From: Anaerotruncus sp. G3(2012)
Lineage (GTDB): Bacteria; Bacillota; Clostridia; Oscillospirales; Ruminococcaceae
DNA: 64,000 nucleotides
NCBI RefSeq assembly: GCF_000403395.2
Contig: NZ_KE159657.1
Coordinates: 548,172 to 612,171, forward strand
Reading direction: 5' to 3'
The number at the start of each line of letters is the position of its first letter. The first letter of the stretch is position 1. The notes under the pieces were generated by a model. The model was not told where the DNA came from, did not search any database, and saw nothing but the letters and a program-made list of their open reading frames with translations. The position numbers were made by a program, and so were the translations under genes. Of this stretch, positions 15,171-23,564 are shown piece by piece.

Positions 15171-15290
15171 AATCGTCACCTCGTTCGTTTTTTGTTCCAA
15201 TATGGGATATGGTTGTCTTTTTCAACCCATTATGGTATACTTTTAAAATATGACACATCTGGACAAACCGAGAGAACAGGAGGGGATGGA

Positions 15291-15809
15291 ATGGGCTTTG
15301 TGCTGATGATCCCTTTTTTGCTGGTCCGATTTGGGCTGCTGTCCATCCTGGGTCGGGGAGCTGTTCTGCGCGCCGCATATTTTGCACCCCTACAGAAGCG
15401 GGAAAAGGCAGCATATTGGGTTTACCAGCTTTCTACGGCGGCGATTTTTCTGTCCCTGTTTTTCCTTCGGATCAGAACAGCCCCGTCAGGGTTGTATGCT
15501 GCCGGCATAGCAGTCTATGCGGTAGGCATCCTGCTGCTTGCGGTTACCGTCTGCCACTTTGCGGTCCTGCCCGAAAACGGGTTCAACCAAAGCGGTATTT
15601 ACCGGTTGTCACGCAATCCGATGTATATAGCATATTTTATCATATTTCTGGGATGCGTCCTGCTCACACAGTCCCCGTTGCTGCTCGCTTTTGTGCTGAG
15701 CTTCCAGATCTCTGCCCATTGGATCATCCGTTCCGAAGAAAGATGGTGCAGGGAGCAGTTCGGCAAGGCGTATTTGCAGTATATGAAACGGGTACGGCGC
15801 TATCTTTAA
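15291..15809 (+). CDS. Isoprenylcysteine methyltransferase-like membrane protein
   Basis: 172 residues with four or five hydrophobic helices. The family signature of ICMT/phospholipid methyltransferases is present: GIYRLSRNPMYIAYFI (about 98-113) and near the C-terminus EERWCREQFGKAYLQYMKRVRRYL, which forms the SAM-binding end. Start at 15291 because AGGAGGGG precedes it; upstream codons would overlap the rarA promoter region. Bacterial members methylate small molecules or lipids; the substrate here is unknown. Confidence 0.78.
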   Translation: MGFVLMIPFLLVRFGLLSILGRGAVLRAAYFAPLQKREKAAYWVYQLSTAAIFLSLFFLRIRTAPSGLYAAGIAVYAVGILLLAVTVCHFAVLPENGFNQSGIYRLSRNPMYIAYFIIFLGCVLLTQSPLLLAFVLSFQISAHWIIRSEERWCREQFGKAYLQYMKRVRRYL

Positions 15810-15821
15810 AACAAAACCGGT

Positions 15822-16274
15822 TCAGCGGCCGGTCAACAGGCGCAGGACGCGTGGAAGCAGCGCCTGCGGTTCTAACAAATCAGGCTGCTGCCCCTGCAAA
15901 AACCGCAGGATGCGGAACCCCCACCAGAGCGCAAACAGGGCCGCAAATGTTCGGAGCAGCCATTTTTTGCGCAAAGGGTTCCCTTGGCCGGTAACCCACA
16001 TCCAAGCGGCGAACAGGAGGAATCCTGCTGCTGCAAAGACGAGGGGGTGCATCCGCCAGGCGCCGGCAAAATCCAGCCGGAGCAGGCAGGCCGCAGCCCG
16101 GGTCATCCCGCATCCCGGGCATTCGATCCCAAGCCCCCACCGCAGCGGGCAGTGGTAGAGTCCGGTCTGGCTGAAAAACAATACCGCCAGTGCGGCCGCC
16201 GCACAGAACAGGCATAGCTGTCCCAGACGCCCCCGCACAGTGGATGCAGGTTTGAAAAAAGGGTATCTGTTCAT
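15822..16274 (-). CDS. DUF2752 membrane protein
   Basis: 150 residues with three hydrophobic helices. The DUF2752 signature is clear: CPLRWGLGIECPGCGMTRAAACL (about 44-66) followed by LDFAGAWRMHPLVF. The paired CPxCG cysteines suggest a metal site or disulfide. The start at 16274 follows AAAGAAGGTTAGT. It converges with the ICMT-like gene 12 nt away. Role unknown in the family. Confidence 0.8.
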   Translation of the reverse strand: MNRYPFFKPASTVRGRLGQLCLFCAAAALAVLFFSQTGLYHCPLRWGLGIECPGCGMTRAAACLLRLDFAGAWRMHPLVFAAAGFLLFAAWMWVTGQGNPLRKKWLLRTFAALFALWWGFRILRFLQGQQPDLLEPQALLPRVLRLLTGR

Positions 16275-16452
16275 ACTAACCTTCTTTAGCGGGTGCGCAA
16301 CAGCAACCCATGTGGATTCTCTGCATATAATACCATGAATCTGCTTGTTTTTCAACATCCAAAGAATCTGCCAGATTGTACGTCATGAAAACAGAAAAAG
16401 CATCCAAATCCTCTTTTACAAGAAACGATTTGAATGCTCTCTGTTTTTGAAA

Positions 16453-16535
16453 TGGTGCGGCAGATGGGACTTGAACCCACACGCTCGCGCACACGCCCCT
16501 CAAACGTGCCTGTCTGCCTGTTCCAGCACTGCCGC
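16453..16535 (-). tRNA. tRNA-Leu (anticodon GAG)
   Basis: Class II tRNA: acceptor GCGGCAG/CTGCCGC, a long variable arm, T-loop GGTTCAAGTCC, encoded CCA at 16453-16455. The anticodon loop TTGAGGG gives GAG, reading CTC/CTT. Confidence 0.93.
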
Positions 16536-16552
16536 GTCTTTCAACGTTTTGT

Positions 16553-16581
16553 ATATTATCATATATTTTCCTGTTTGTCAA
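16553..16581 (-). promoter_or_regulatory. Promoter of tRNA-Leu
   Basis: Minus-strand TTGACA (16576-16581) and TAATAT (16553-16558) with a 17-nt spacer, ending about 18 nt before the tRNA 5' end. Confidence 0.82.
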
Positions 16582-16641
16582 TGGCAAAATAGGCAAAATA
16601 AAAATAATATTTGGCTGCCGCTTCCTTTCCATGGCCTGTAC

Positions 16642-16670
16642 TTGACAATTCGGCGGGACGGTGATATATT
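16642..16670 (+). promoter_or_regulatory. Promoter of the small XRE regulator
   Basis: TTGACA (16642-16647) and TATATT (16665-16670), 17-nt spacer. The transcript would carry a leader of about 90 nt before the ATG at 16765. Confidence 0.72.
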
Positions 16671-16764
16671 TGTATCTCAAAAGGGAAGGAGCAGTTGCCT
16701 TTTCAGGGAGCTGCCATGCCAGAAAAGAGAATACGCAATATTTTTTACAGGAGCGGCGTTTGAA

Positions 16765-16965
16765 ATGGGAGAGTTTACATGCTGCCTGAAACAGTACCGC
16801 CAACGCAAGGGGTTGACGCAGGAGCAGCTTGCGGTGCTGGTCGGGGTGCGCAGAGAGACGATTATACGGTTGGAGTCGGGCAGATACAACCCGTCTCTCA
16901 AACTCGCAGTTTCAGTCTCCCGCGCAGTAGGGGCACCCATTGAACTGCTGTTCCTGTTTGACTAA
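16765..16965 (+). CDS. Small XRE-type helix-turn-helix regulator
   Basis: 66 residues, essentially a lone HTH_3 domain: LKQYRQRKGLTQEQLAVLVGVRRETIIRLESGRYNPSLKLAVSVSRAVG, followed by the short tail IELLFLFD. This matches the YozG/YgzD type of Cro-like regulators often paired with a membrane protein; no such partner follows here. The start at 16765 follows AGGAGCGG. A 450-bp gap with tandem repeats follows. Confidence 0.85.
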   Translation: MGEFTCCLKQYRQRKGLTQEQLAVLVGVRRETIIRLESGRYNPSLKLAVSVSRAVGAPIELLFLFD

Positions 16966-17015
16966 AGGGCCATTTTCCGGATGTTTTTGTACAGGAATTT
17001 ACCGTTGTGGTATCG

Positions 17016-17045
17016 TTTACAGAAGGAATGCCGCTGTGGTATAAT
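17016..17045 (+). promoter_or_regulatory. Putative promoter at the head of the repeat array
   Basis: TTTACA (17016-17021) and TATAAT (17040-17045), 18-nt spacer, directly before the first hairpin of the 113-bp repeat. It could transcribe the array and possibly lon. Confidence 0.55.
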
Positions 17046-17298
17046 AGCTGAAAAGCAGCTATTATACCCGAGCTATGGCCAGGACGATGCACAGGCAGAG
17101 CCTGCTCCCGTCCCGATGGCCAATTATAACCACATCGCTTTGCGATTGTGGTTATAATAGCTGAAAAGCAGCTATTATACCCGAGCTATGGCCAGGACGA
17201 TGCACAGGCAGAGCCTGCTCCCGTCCCAATGGCCAATTATAACCACATCGCTTTGCGATTGTGGTTATAATAGCTGAAAAGCAGCTACTATACTTGGA
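17035..17298 (+). repeat. Tandem 113-bp hairpin-rich repeat upstream of lon
   Basis: The block ATAATAGCTG starts at 17041, 17154 and 17267, an exact 113-bp period giving two full units and a partial third. The two full units differ at one visible position (cccGat versus cccAat). Each unit encodes three inverted repeats: ATAATAGCTG/CAGCTATTAT, a TGGCCAGGACG...CGTCC...TGGCCA stem enclosing CAGGC-AGA-GCCTG, and a long ATTATAACCACA...TGTGGTTATAAT stem. The gap 16966-17417 holds no gene. Not a CRISPR array: no spacer-like variation. Probably a palindromic intergenic element that duplicated. Confidence 0.85.
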
Positions 17299-17417
17299 TA
17301 CAGCCTGCAACCCGATCCAGAGGGCCTGCGTGGTATCATAGATGCAAAAGAGTAGGGGACCTTGTGTGAAGAGATTCCCTGTTTTTGTGTGGCTCCTTAC
17401 AGAATGGAGGGACTGAA

Positions 17418-19883
17418 ATGAGCGAATTGAACGAAAAAATAAAGCTGGTGGAAAACCCGGACGATATAAAATCTGAACAATCCCAGCCGGTCAAAATGCC
17501 GATGCTGGTGCTGCGTGGGCTGGTGCTCTATCCGCAGATGGTGCTGCATTTTGATGTAGGGCGGGAAAAGTCGATCCTCGCGCTCAATTCCGTGATGAGC
17601 ACCGACAGGAGGATTTTCCTTGTCGCACAGAAAAACATCCGGGACGATGAGCCAAAAGCGGACTCGATCTATAAAGTTGGCGTGGTCGCCGAGGTCCGGC
17701 AGATCATCAAATCGCAGGGGGGGACCTGGCGGGTACTGGTGGAAGGGGTCTACCGCGCCAAGGTTACAGAAGTGCTCACTGAAGAGCCTTATTTCGAAGG
17801 AACGGTTCTGCCGTTCCCGCTGAAAACCGGGCGCAACCTCAAATCCGCCCTCTGCGACGCGCTGATGAGAACGGTGAAAGACCTGTTCGAAGAGTACTGC
17901 TTCCTGATCCCGCGGATGCCCAAAGAGTTGGTTATCAACGCGCTGGTCAGTGAGGACCCGATCCATCTCGCCGAATACATAGCCGGCAACATGCAGATGG
18001 AGGTCGAGGACAAACAGACCATCCTTTCCCAGAGTGACCCGCTCAAACGGCTGGAAATTCTGGCCCGCATCCTTGAGGAGGAGAACGACATTCTTTCGCT
18101 TGAGGCGGACATCCAGGAGAAGGTCAAAGGGCAGGTGGACAAAAACCAGCGGGAATACTATCTGCGCGAGCAGATGAAAGCGATCTCGAGCGAACTGGGC
18201 GAGGACGAACTACAGGATGAGGTGGACAATTACCTCTCACGGATCGGGAAGCTCAAGCTGGATGAGGAGACGACCGAGAAGCTGACCAAGGAGGCCGACC
18301 GTCTCGCGCGTCTGCCGGGCAACTCGAACGAAGCAGGGGTGATCCGGGGGTATCTGGATACAGTGCTTGACCTCCCCTGGAACAAGCGCACCACCGATAA
18401 AATCGACATCAAAAAGGCACAGGCGCTGCTCGACAAGGAGCACTACGGCCTGAAGAAGGTCAAGGAGCGGATTCTGGAGCTGCTTTCGGTGCGCAAGCTC
18501 GCGCCCGACATCAAAGGGCAGATCATCTGCCTGGTGGGGCCGCCGGGAGTTGGCAAGACTTCGATTGCCCGCTCGATCGCAAAGTCGATGGGGCGTAAAT
18601 ACGTGCGGATTTCGCTGGGCGGCGTGCGGGACGAAAGCGACGTACGCGGCCACCGCAAAACCTATATCGGCGCGATGCCCGGACGGATCATGGCTGCGAT
18701 GAAGCTGGCGGGCAGTTCCAACCCGCTGATGCTGCTCGATGAGGTGGACAAACTGGGCAACGACTACCGGGGGGATCCGTCCGCGGCACTGCTCGAAGTG
18801 CTTGATTCGGAGCAGAACCATGCGTTCCGAGACCACTATATCGAGGTGCCGTTCGACCTTTCGGATGTGCTCTTTATCGCAACTGCCAACACACTGAGCA
18901 CCATTCCCGGCCCGCTCCGCGACCGTATGGAGGTCATTGAGCTGACCAGCTACACCCGCGAAGAGAAATTCCAGATTGCCAAACACCATCTGCTGCCCAA
19001 GCAGATGAAACGGCATGGGCTGACCGCATCCAAAGCCAGGGTCGCAGATGATGCGCTTTACGCCCTGATCGACAACTATACCCGTGAAGCCGGGGTCCGC
19101 AGCCTCGAACGGGAGGTCGCGTCGCTGCTGCGCAAGTCGGCAAAGCAGATTGTCGCAGGCGAGTCCAAAAAGGTGGTCATCACCGATGAAAATATCACCG
19201 ATTACCTCGGCCCCCGTAAGATGCGCCCTGAGCAGATCCAGCCGTATGATGAAGTGGGCATGGTCAATGGGCTGGCGTGGACTTCGGTGGGCGGAGAGAT
19301 GCTACAGGTGGAAGTGGCGGTCCTTGATGGGAGCGGCAAGATCGAGCTGACTGGCTCGCTCGGAGATGTGATGAAGGAGTCCGCGCGCGCCGCAGTCAGC
19401 TTTATCCGCGCCCACTGGGAAGCATACGGGATTGAACACGATTTTTATAAGACAAAGGATATCCATATCCATGTCCCGGAGGGGGCGGTCCCGAAAGACG
19501 GCCCTTCGGCGGGCGTGACCATCACCACTGCGCTGGTTTCCGCGCTCTCGGACACCCCGGTGCATCGGGATGTTGCGATGACAGGCGAGGTGACCCTCCG
19601 CGGACGGGTGTTGGCGATTGGCGGATTGAAAGAAAAGACGATGGCCGCCTACCGCGCCGGGATCAAAACAGTCGTGATCCCCAAGGAAAACGAGCCGGAC
19701 CTCGCGGAGATCGACGAGGTGGTGCGGGAGCATCTGCGGTTTGTACCGGCCGAGCGGATTGATACCGTGATCGAGGCTGCGCTGGTGAAAAAGCCTGTGC
19801 CGAGGATCAGTGCACCCGCACTCGACGCGCTCGGGCAGAAGCAGGTGCCCGATCTCCCCGCGAACACGCCGATCCCACAGTGA
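17418..19883 (+). CDS. lon: ATP-dependent protease Lon
   Basis: 821-residue LonA protease that degrades misfolded and regulatory proteins. The N-terminal substrate domain begins PVKMPMLVLRGLVLYPQMVLHFDVGR. Next are the coiled coil with DKNQREYYLREQMKAI, the AAA+ domain with Walker A GPPGVGKTS (about 373) and Walker B LLDEVDKLG, and the C-terminal protease domain with Ser in KDGPSAGVT (about 697) and Lys in GGLKEKTMAAYRAG (about 740). The start at 17418 follows TGGAGGG. No CIRCE element is visible; instead a tandem-repeat array lies upstream. engB follows by 9 nt, a common lon-ysxC pairing. Confidence 0.97.
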   Translation: MSELNEKIKLVENPDDIKSEQSQPVKMPMLVLRGLVLYPQMVLHFDVGREKSILALNSVMSTDRRIFLVAQKNIRDDEPKADSIYKVGVVAEVRQIIKSQGGTWRVLVEGVYRAKVTEVLTEEPYFEGTVLPFPLKTGRNLKSALCDALMRTVKDLFEEYCFLIPRMPKELVINALVSEDPIHLAEYIAGNMQMEVEDKQTILSQSDPLKRLEILARILEEENDILSLEADIQEKVKGQVDKNQREYYLREQMKAISSELGEDELQDEVDNYLSRIGKLKLDEETTEKLTKEADRLARLPGNSNEAGVIRGYLDTVLDLPWNKRTTDKIDIKKAQALLDKEHYGLKKVKERILELLSVRKLAPDIKGQIICLVGPPGVGKTSIARSIAKSMGRKYVRISLGGVRDESDVRGHRKTYIGAMPGRIMAAMKLAGSSNPLMLLDEVDKLGNDYRGDPSAALLEVLDSEQNHAFRDHYIEVPFDLSDVLFIATANTLSTIPGPLRDRMEVIELTSYTREEKFQIAKHHLLPKQMKRHGLTASKARVADDALYALIDNYTREAGVRSLEREVASLLRKSAKQIVAGESKKVVITDENITDYLGPRKMRPEQIQPYDEVGMVNGLAWTSVGGEMLQVEVAVLDGSGKIELTGSLGDVMKESARAAVSFIRAHWEAYGIEHDFYKTKDIHIHVPEGAVPKDGPSAGVTITTALVSALSDTPVHRDVAMTGEVTLRGRVLAIGGLKEKTMAAYRAGIKTVVIPKENEPDLAEIDEVVREHLRFVPAERIDTVIEAALVKKPVPRISAPALDALGQKQVPDLPANTPIPQ

Positions 19884-19892
19884 GGAGGAAAG

Positions 19893-20498
19893 ATGAACTA
19901 TCATAACGTGAAATTTGAGGCGAGCTATGGCACATCCGAGCAGCTTCCGGCGTCTGACCTGCCGGAAATCGCGTTTGCAGGCCGGTCGAACGTCGGGAAA
20001 AGCTCAATGATTAACAAGCTTTTCAACCGCAAACAGCTTGCGCGTGTTTCCTGCGTGCCGGGCAAGACCGCAACGATTAACTTTTTCCATGTGGATGGGA
20101 TTCGGTTTGTCGATCTGCCCGGTTACGGTTATGCAAAGGTCAGCAAGGGGGAAAAACGCCGCTGGGCGGAGCTGATCGAAGGCTACTTTGCACAGGACCG
20201 CAATCTGCAGCTGGTGTTCCAGCTGATTGATATGCGCCATCCGCCGACCGTGGACGACCTGATGATGGTCAATTTCCTGATTGACCACGAATTCCCGTTT
20301 GTGGTGATCCTGACCAAGCGGGACAAACTCTCCCTCAAACAGCAGCAGGAGCGTCTGGACGCGCTGCGCTCCGAGCTGCCCTGTGCGGATCAGATCACGA
20401 TGATCCCGTTTTCGTCTGAAAAAGGGGATGGGGTGGACGCGGTGAAAGAGATCATTGCCGAAATCGAGGCAGAATGCGCCGCAGATGCGGCAGAATAG
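19893..20498 (+). CDS. engB: Ribosome-biogenesis GTPase EngB/YsxC
   Basis: 201-residue small GTPase needed for assembly of the large ribosomal subunit. G1 GRSNVGKSS (about 30-38), the switch region with PGKTATINFF, G3 DLPGYGYAKVSKGEKRRW, G4 TKRDKL, and G5 FSSEKGDGVD are all present. It starts 9 nt after lon with a GAGGAGG ribosome site overlapping the lon stop, so the two are co-transcribed. Confidence 0.97.
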   Translation: MNYHNVKFEASYGTSEQLPASDLPEIAFAGRSNVGKSSMINKLFNRKQLARVSCVPGKTATINFFHVDGIRFVDLPGYGYAKVSKGEKRRWAELIEGYFAQDRNLQLVFQLIDMRHPPTVDDLMMVNFLIDHEFPFVVILTKRDKLSLKQQQERLDALRSELPCADQITMIPFSSEKGDGVDAVKEIIAEIEAECAADAAE

Positions 20499-20550
20499 GG
20501 GTCAACTAGAAACGCAGGCGGGTCCTGCGCGCGAAAAGGATGATTAGACA

Positions 20551-21852
20551 ATGTTTGTTTCCGACTGTTTGGGGCTGAACGCGCTTGGGCATCTGACGAT
20601 CGGCGGGCGGGATACCGTCGAGCTGGCGCAGACCTATGGAACCCCGCTTTATGTGATGGATGAAGATGAGATCCGGCGCGCCTGCGCGAGCTACCGCGAG
20701 TCGATCAACAAGTATTATGGCGGGCGCGGGCTTGTGACCTATGCGAGCAAGGCGTTCTGCTGTAAGGCGGCCTGCAAGATCGCGATGGAAGAGGGGCTGG
20801 GGCTGGATGTCGTCTCGATCGGGGAGCTGTATACCGCCCAGAGCGTCGGTTTCCCGCCCGAACGTATCTTTTTCCACGGCAACAACAAAACGGTACAGGA
20901 GCTGCTTGCTGCACTGGAGTACGGGGTCGGGCAGATCGTGGTTGACAACCTGTCCGAACTGGAACTGCTCAACCAGCTTGCAATCAGCCACAACCAGAAA
21001 GCGAGCATCCTCTTCCGGATCAAGCCGGGGGTGGATGCGCATACCCATGCCTTTATCCGCACCGGACAGATTGACAGCAAGTTCGGGTTTGCGTTAGAGA
21101 CGGGTGAAGCGCTTGGGGCGGTCCGGATGGCGGCAGGGATGGAAGGGATCGAACTGAAGGGCCTGCACTGCCATATCGGGTCACAGATCTTTGACATCGA
21201 GCCGTTCGAGCACGCTGCCGAAGTGATGCTCGGATTCATCGCCGAGATCAGGGAAAAAACTGGCCTGGCACTTAAGATTCTCGATCTGGGCGGCGGTTTT
21301 GGGATCAAATATCTGCCCGAGCATGACCCGGTGCAATATGACCGCTATATGATGCAGGTTTCCGAGACGGTCAAAAAATCCTGTGCGGCGCTGGGGATCA
21401 ACACCCCCTATATCGTGATTGAGCCGGGCCGTTCGATCGTCGGGCCTGCCGGGGTCACCCTTTATACCGTCGGGTCGGTCAAGGAGATCCCCGGCGTCCG
21501 CACCTATGTGGCGGTCGATGGCGGGATGTGCGACAACCCGCGCTATATCCTCTACCAGTCCGAATATGAAGCGATGGTCGCGAACAAGGCGTCCCAGCCC
21601 CGTCTGCGTACGGTTACGATCGCTGGAAAATGTTGCGAGAGCGGAGACCTGATCGGAGAAAGGATGCCGCTTCAGGAGGTGCAGGCGGGAGACATCATTG
21701 CGGTGCTCTCCACCGGTGCGTATAACTACTCGATGGCCTCCAATTATAACCGTATCCCAAAACCTGCGGTTGTCATGCTCCGGGATGGGAAAGATCGGGT
21801 GGTGGTCAGGCGGGAGACGCTCGACGATATCATCCGCAATGATCTGCTGTAA
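20551..21852 (+). CDS. lysA: Diaminopimelate decarboxylase
   Basis: PLP enzyme converting meso-diaminopimelate to lysine. 433 residues: the PLP-binding Lys is in YASKAFCCKA (about 67), HGNNK follows, then LKGLHCHIGSQ, LDLGGGFGI, EPGRSIVGPAG, and CCESGD near the C-terminus. A small hairpin (CGCAGG/CCTGCG) sits in the 52-nt gap after engB. A terminator-like stem follows, making it the last gene of a lon-engB-lysA transcript or an independent unit. Confidence 0.96.
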   Translation: MFVSDCLGLNALGHLTIGGRDTVELAQTYGTPLYVMDEDEIRRACASYRESINKYYGGRGLVTYASKAFCCKAACKIAMEEGLGLDVVSIGELYTAQSVGFPPERIFFHGNNKTVQELLAALEYGVGQIVVDNLSELELLNQLAISHNQKASILFRIKPGVDAHTHAFIRTGQIDSKFGFALETGEALGAVRMAAGMEGIELKGLHCHIGSQIFDIEPFEHAAEVMLGFIAEIREKTGLALKILDLGGGFGIKYLPEHDPVQYDRYMMQVSETVKKSCAALGINTPYIVIEPGRSIVGPAGVTLYTVGSVKEIPGVRTYVAVDGGMCDNPRYILYQSEYEAMVANKASQPRLRTVTIAGKCCESGDLIGERMPLQEVQAGDIIAVLSTGAYNYSMASNYNRIPKPAVVMLRDGKDRVVVRRETLDDIIRNDLL

Positions 21853-21926
21853 GCGGTGCTTCAGATTCTATAGCAATCCAGCGCACGGCTTAAACTGTCA
21901 GCTATTCTGATAATAGAAAAGCGGAT

Positions 21927-21962
21927 GCCGCCTGCCCCAGGCTGGGACGGGCGGTTTTTGAT
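21927..21962 (+). terminator. Terminator after lysA
   Basis: An imperfect GC-rich stem (CCGCCTGCCC paired with GGGACGGGCGG around CAGGCT) is followed by TTTTTG. It lies 75 nt after the lysA stop. Confidence 0.6.
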
Positions 21963-21980
21963 GGAAAAGAGGGATGAAAG

Positions 21981-22418
21981 ATGGAGCATACATTTTTGTT
22001 GCAGAGTGGGGTTTGGATCGCCAGCGGCAGCTATTACGATGAAGAGGAAAACCGGTTCCCGTTTACCGGGGAGAGTCGGATTTCCCGGGAAAACGGGGAC
22101 TGGACGATTGGCGGCCATCTTGAAGTGGGCTTCCCACAGCCGGTACGGTTTTACAACAACTATCAGATTCCCGCCGGACAGACCCCGCCGGTGATCGGAT
22201 GGGAGTCGCACAATCCATCGCTTGGACGATTCACCGGTCGGTTCCTCTTCGTGGAGGATACGATTTTCTCCGAAAATGGCTCGGATGATGGGCATTCTCG
22301 CAGCCTTGAGACGATGGTTCGGGTCAGTGCGTACACTTACCAGGTTAGAGGCGTCCTTTTTTTAGGTGGACAGAAGGCGTCTTCGTGGGCGGGCACCCTG
22401 ACTCAACAAAATCGCTAA
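21981..22418 (+). CDS. Conserved-looking hypothetical protein
   Basis: 145 residues, soluble, beta-rich with many aromatic residues (FLLQSGVWIASGSYYDEEENRFPFTG). The order of short strands and conserved-looking Trp/Gly/Asn residues (VIGWESHNPSLGRFTGRF) suggests a lipocalin- or DUF-like beta barrel, but I do not recognise the family. It starts with ATG after GGGATGAAAG, and lies between the lysA terminator and the yerC operon. Could be a small-ligand-binding protein; this is a guess from composition only. Confidence 0.55.
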   Translation: MEHTFLLQSGVWIASGSYYDEEENRFPFTGESRISRENGDWTIGGHLEVGFPQPVRFYNNYQIPAGQTPPVIGWESHNPSLGRFTGRFLFVEDTIFSENGSDDGHSRSLETMVRVSAYTYQVRGVLFLGGQKASSWAGTLTQQNR

Positions 22419-22511
22419 AAATTTCACATTGATGTAGAAAAACTCTTTACTTTCACACTCTAAAATGATAAAATAAAAGAAGTCTGTACTTTTATTTTTA
22501 GGGGGATCCTC

Positions 22512-22799
22512 GTGAATACTAAGCTAAAGGATGTAAATGTGGAATACCTGTTCAAGGCAGTTCTGGCCTTAAAGACGATGGATGAATGCTACCATTTTTT
22601 TGAAGACCTCTGCACAGTCCAGGAACTGAAAGCTCTTTCGCAACGGCTGGAGGTGGCCCGGATGCTCAATGAAGGACGGGTTTACAGCGATATTGTCGCC
22701 AAAACCGGCGCATCCACAGCCACGATCAGCCGGGTAAACCGTTCGCTCAACTATGGCAGCGACGGTTATCAGGTGGTGTTCGAACGGGTGCGCAACTGA
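22512..22799 (+). CDS. YerC/YecD-family TrpR-like regulator
   Basis: 95 residues with a GTG start after GGGGG. The sequence (LFKAVLALKTMDECYHFFEDLCTVQELKALSQRLEVARML...YSDIVAKTGASTATISRVNRSLNYG) matches the Firmicute YerC/YecD family, which shares the TrpR repressor fold and HTH. The regulated genes are unknown in the family. Its stop shares one base with the next start (TGATG), so it is translationally coupled to the methyltransferase. Confidence 0.9.
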   Translation: MNTKLKDVNVEYLFKAVLALKTMDECYHFFEDLCTVQELKALSQRLEVARMLNEGRVYSDIVAKTGASTATISRVNRSLNYGSDGYQVVFERVRN

Positions 22800-23548
22800 T
22801 GGCCTATGGAAGTGCATTTGCCGCGTGGTACGATCTGCTGACAGGGGAGATCGACTATCCGGCGCGCGCGGGGTATTTCGACCAGATGATCCGGACATGG
22901 ATACCGGTCACCGCACAGACCATCCTGCTCGACCTTGCCTGCGGAACCGGGAGCCTGTCGGTTGCGTTTTCCGAGCTGGGATACGATGTGATCGGTGTGG
23001 ACGCAAGCGCCGAGATGCTTTCGGAGGCAGCTGCCAAAAACAGCGGGGACCGTCCGGTTCTGTTCCTCTGCCAGCCGTTTGACCGGCTCGACCTGTACGG
23101 GACGGTCGACGCTGCGGTTTGCGCGCTCGACTCGATCAACCATATTGATGATCCAGATACCGTCCGGAAGGCGTTTGAGCGGGTTTCGCTCTTCACGGTT
23201 CCGGGCGGGCTGTTTGTGTTCGACGTGAACACCGAGTACAAGCATCGGGAAATCCTGGCGGACAACACCTTTGTCTATGACTTTGACGAGGTATACTGTG
23301 TCTGGCAGAATACGACCAGTCAGGACCTGCGTACGGAGATCTCGATCGACCTGTTCGAGCGGGATGGGGACGCTTATTTCCGGGAAGAAGAGCATTTTTT
23401 TGAACGGGCCTATTCCCATGACCAGCTTTGCGGCTGGCTGGAAGAGGCGGGATATGAGCTGCTCGGGGTGTATGCCGGGGATACGTTCGACCCTGTGCAG
23501 GAGGATACCCAGCGGGCGGTTTATCTTGCCCGCAAACGAGAAAGATAA
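22799..23548 (+). CDS. SAM-dependent class I methyltransferase
   Basis: 249 residues: an N-terminal YGSAFAAWYDLLTGEIDY cap and the SAM-binding motif I LLDLACGTGSLSVAFSELG (about 42-60). The motif II acidic residue is in VIGVDASAEML, and AAVCALDSINHI marks motif III/IV. The C-terminal half (TEISIDLFERDGDAYFREEEHFFERAYS) matches the small-molecule methyltransferases next to YerC in many Firmicutes. Substrate unknown. Part of a yerC-methyltransferase-hslO transcript. Confidence 0.88.
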   Translation: MAYGSAFAAWYDLLTGEIDYPARAGYFDQMIRTWIPVTAQTILLDLACGTGSLSVAFSELGYDVIGVDASAEMLSEAAAKNSGDRPVLFLCQPFDRLDLYGTVDAAVCALDSINHIDDPDTVRKAFERVSLFTVPGGLFVFDVNTEYKHREILADNTFVYDFDEVYCVWQNTTSQDLRTEISIDLFERDGDAYFREEEHFFERAYSHDQLCGWLEEAGYELLGVYAGDTFDPVQEDTQRAVYLARKRER

Positions 23549-23564
23549 GGATTTGAGAAATGTT

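Noticed and set aside
17035-17298. Possible CRISPR array
   Set aside because: The full 113-bp period is conserved including what would be spacers, and there are no cas genes. It is a tandem duplication of a hairpin element.
21860-21880. Third copy of the candidate RNA (TTCTATAGC after lysA)
   Set aside because: Only part of the closing block is present; the AATAGAGACG opening and the hairpins are missing.
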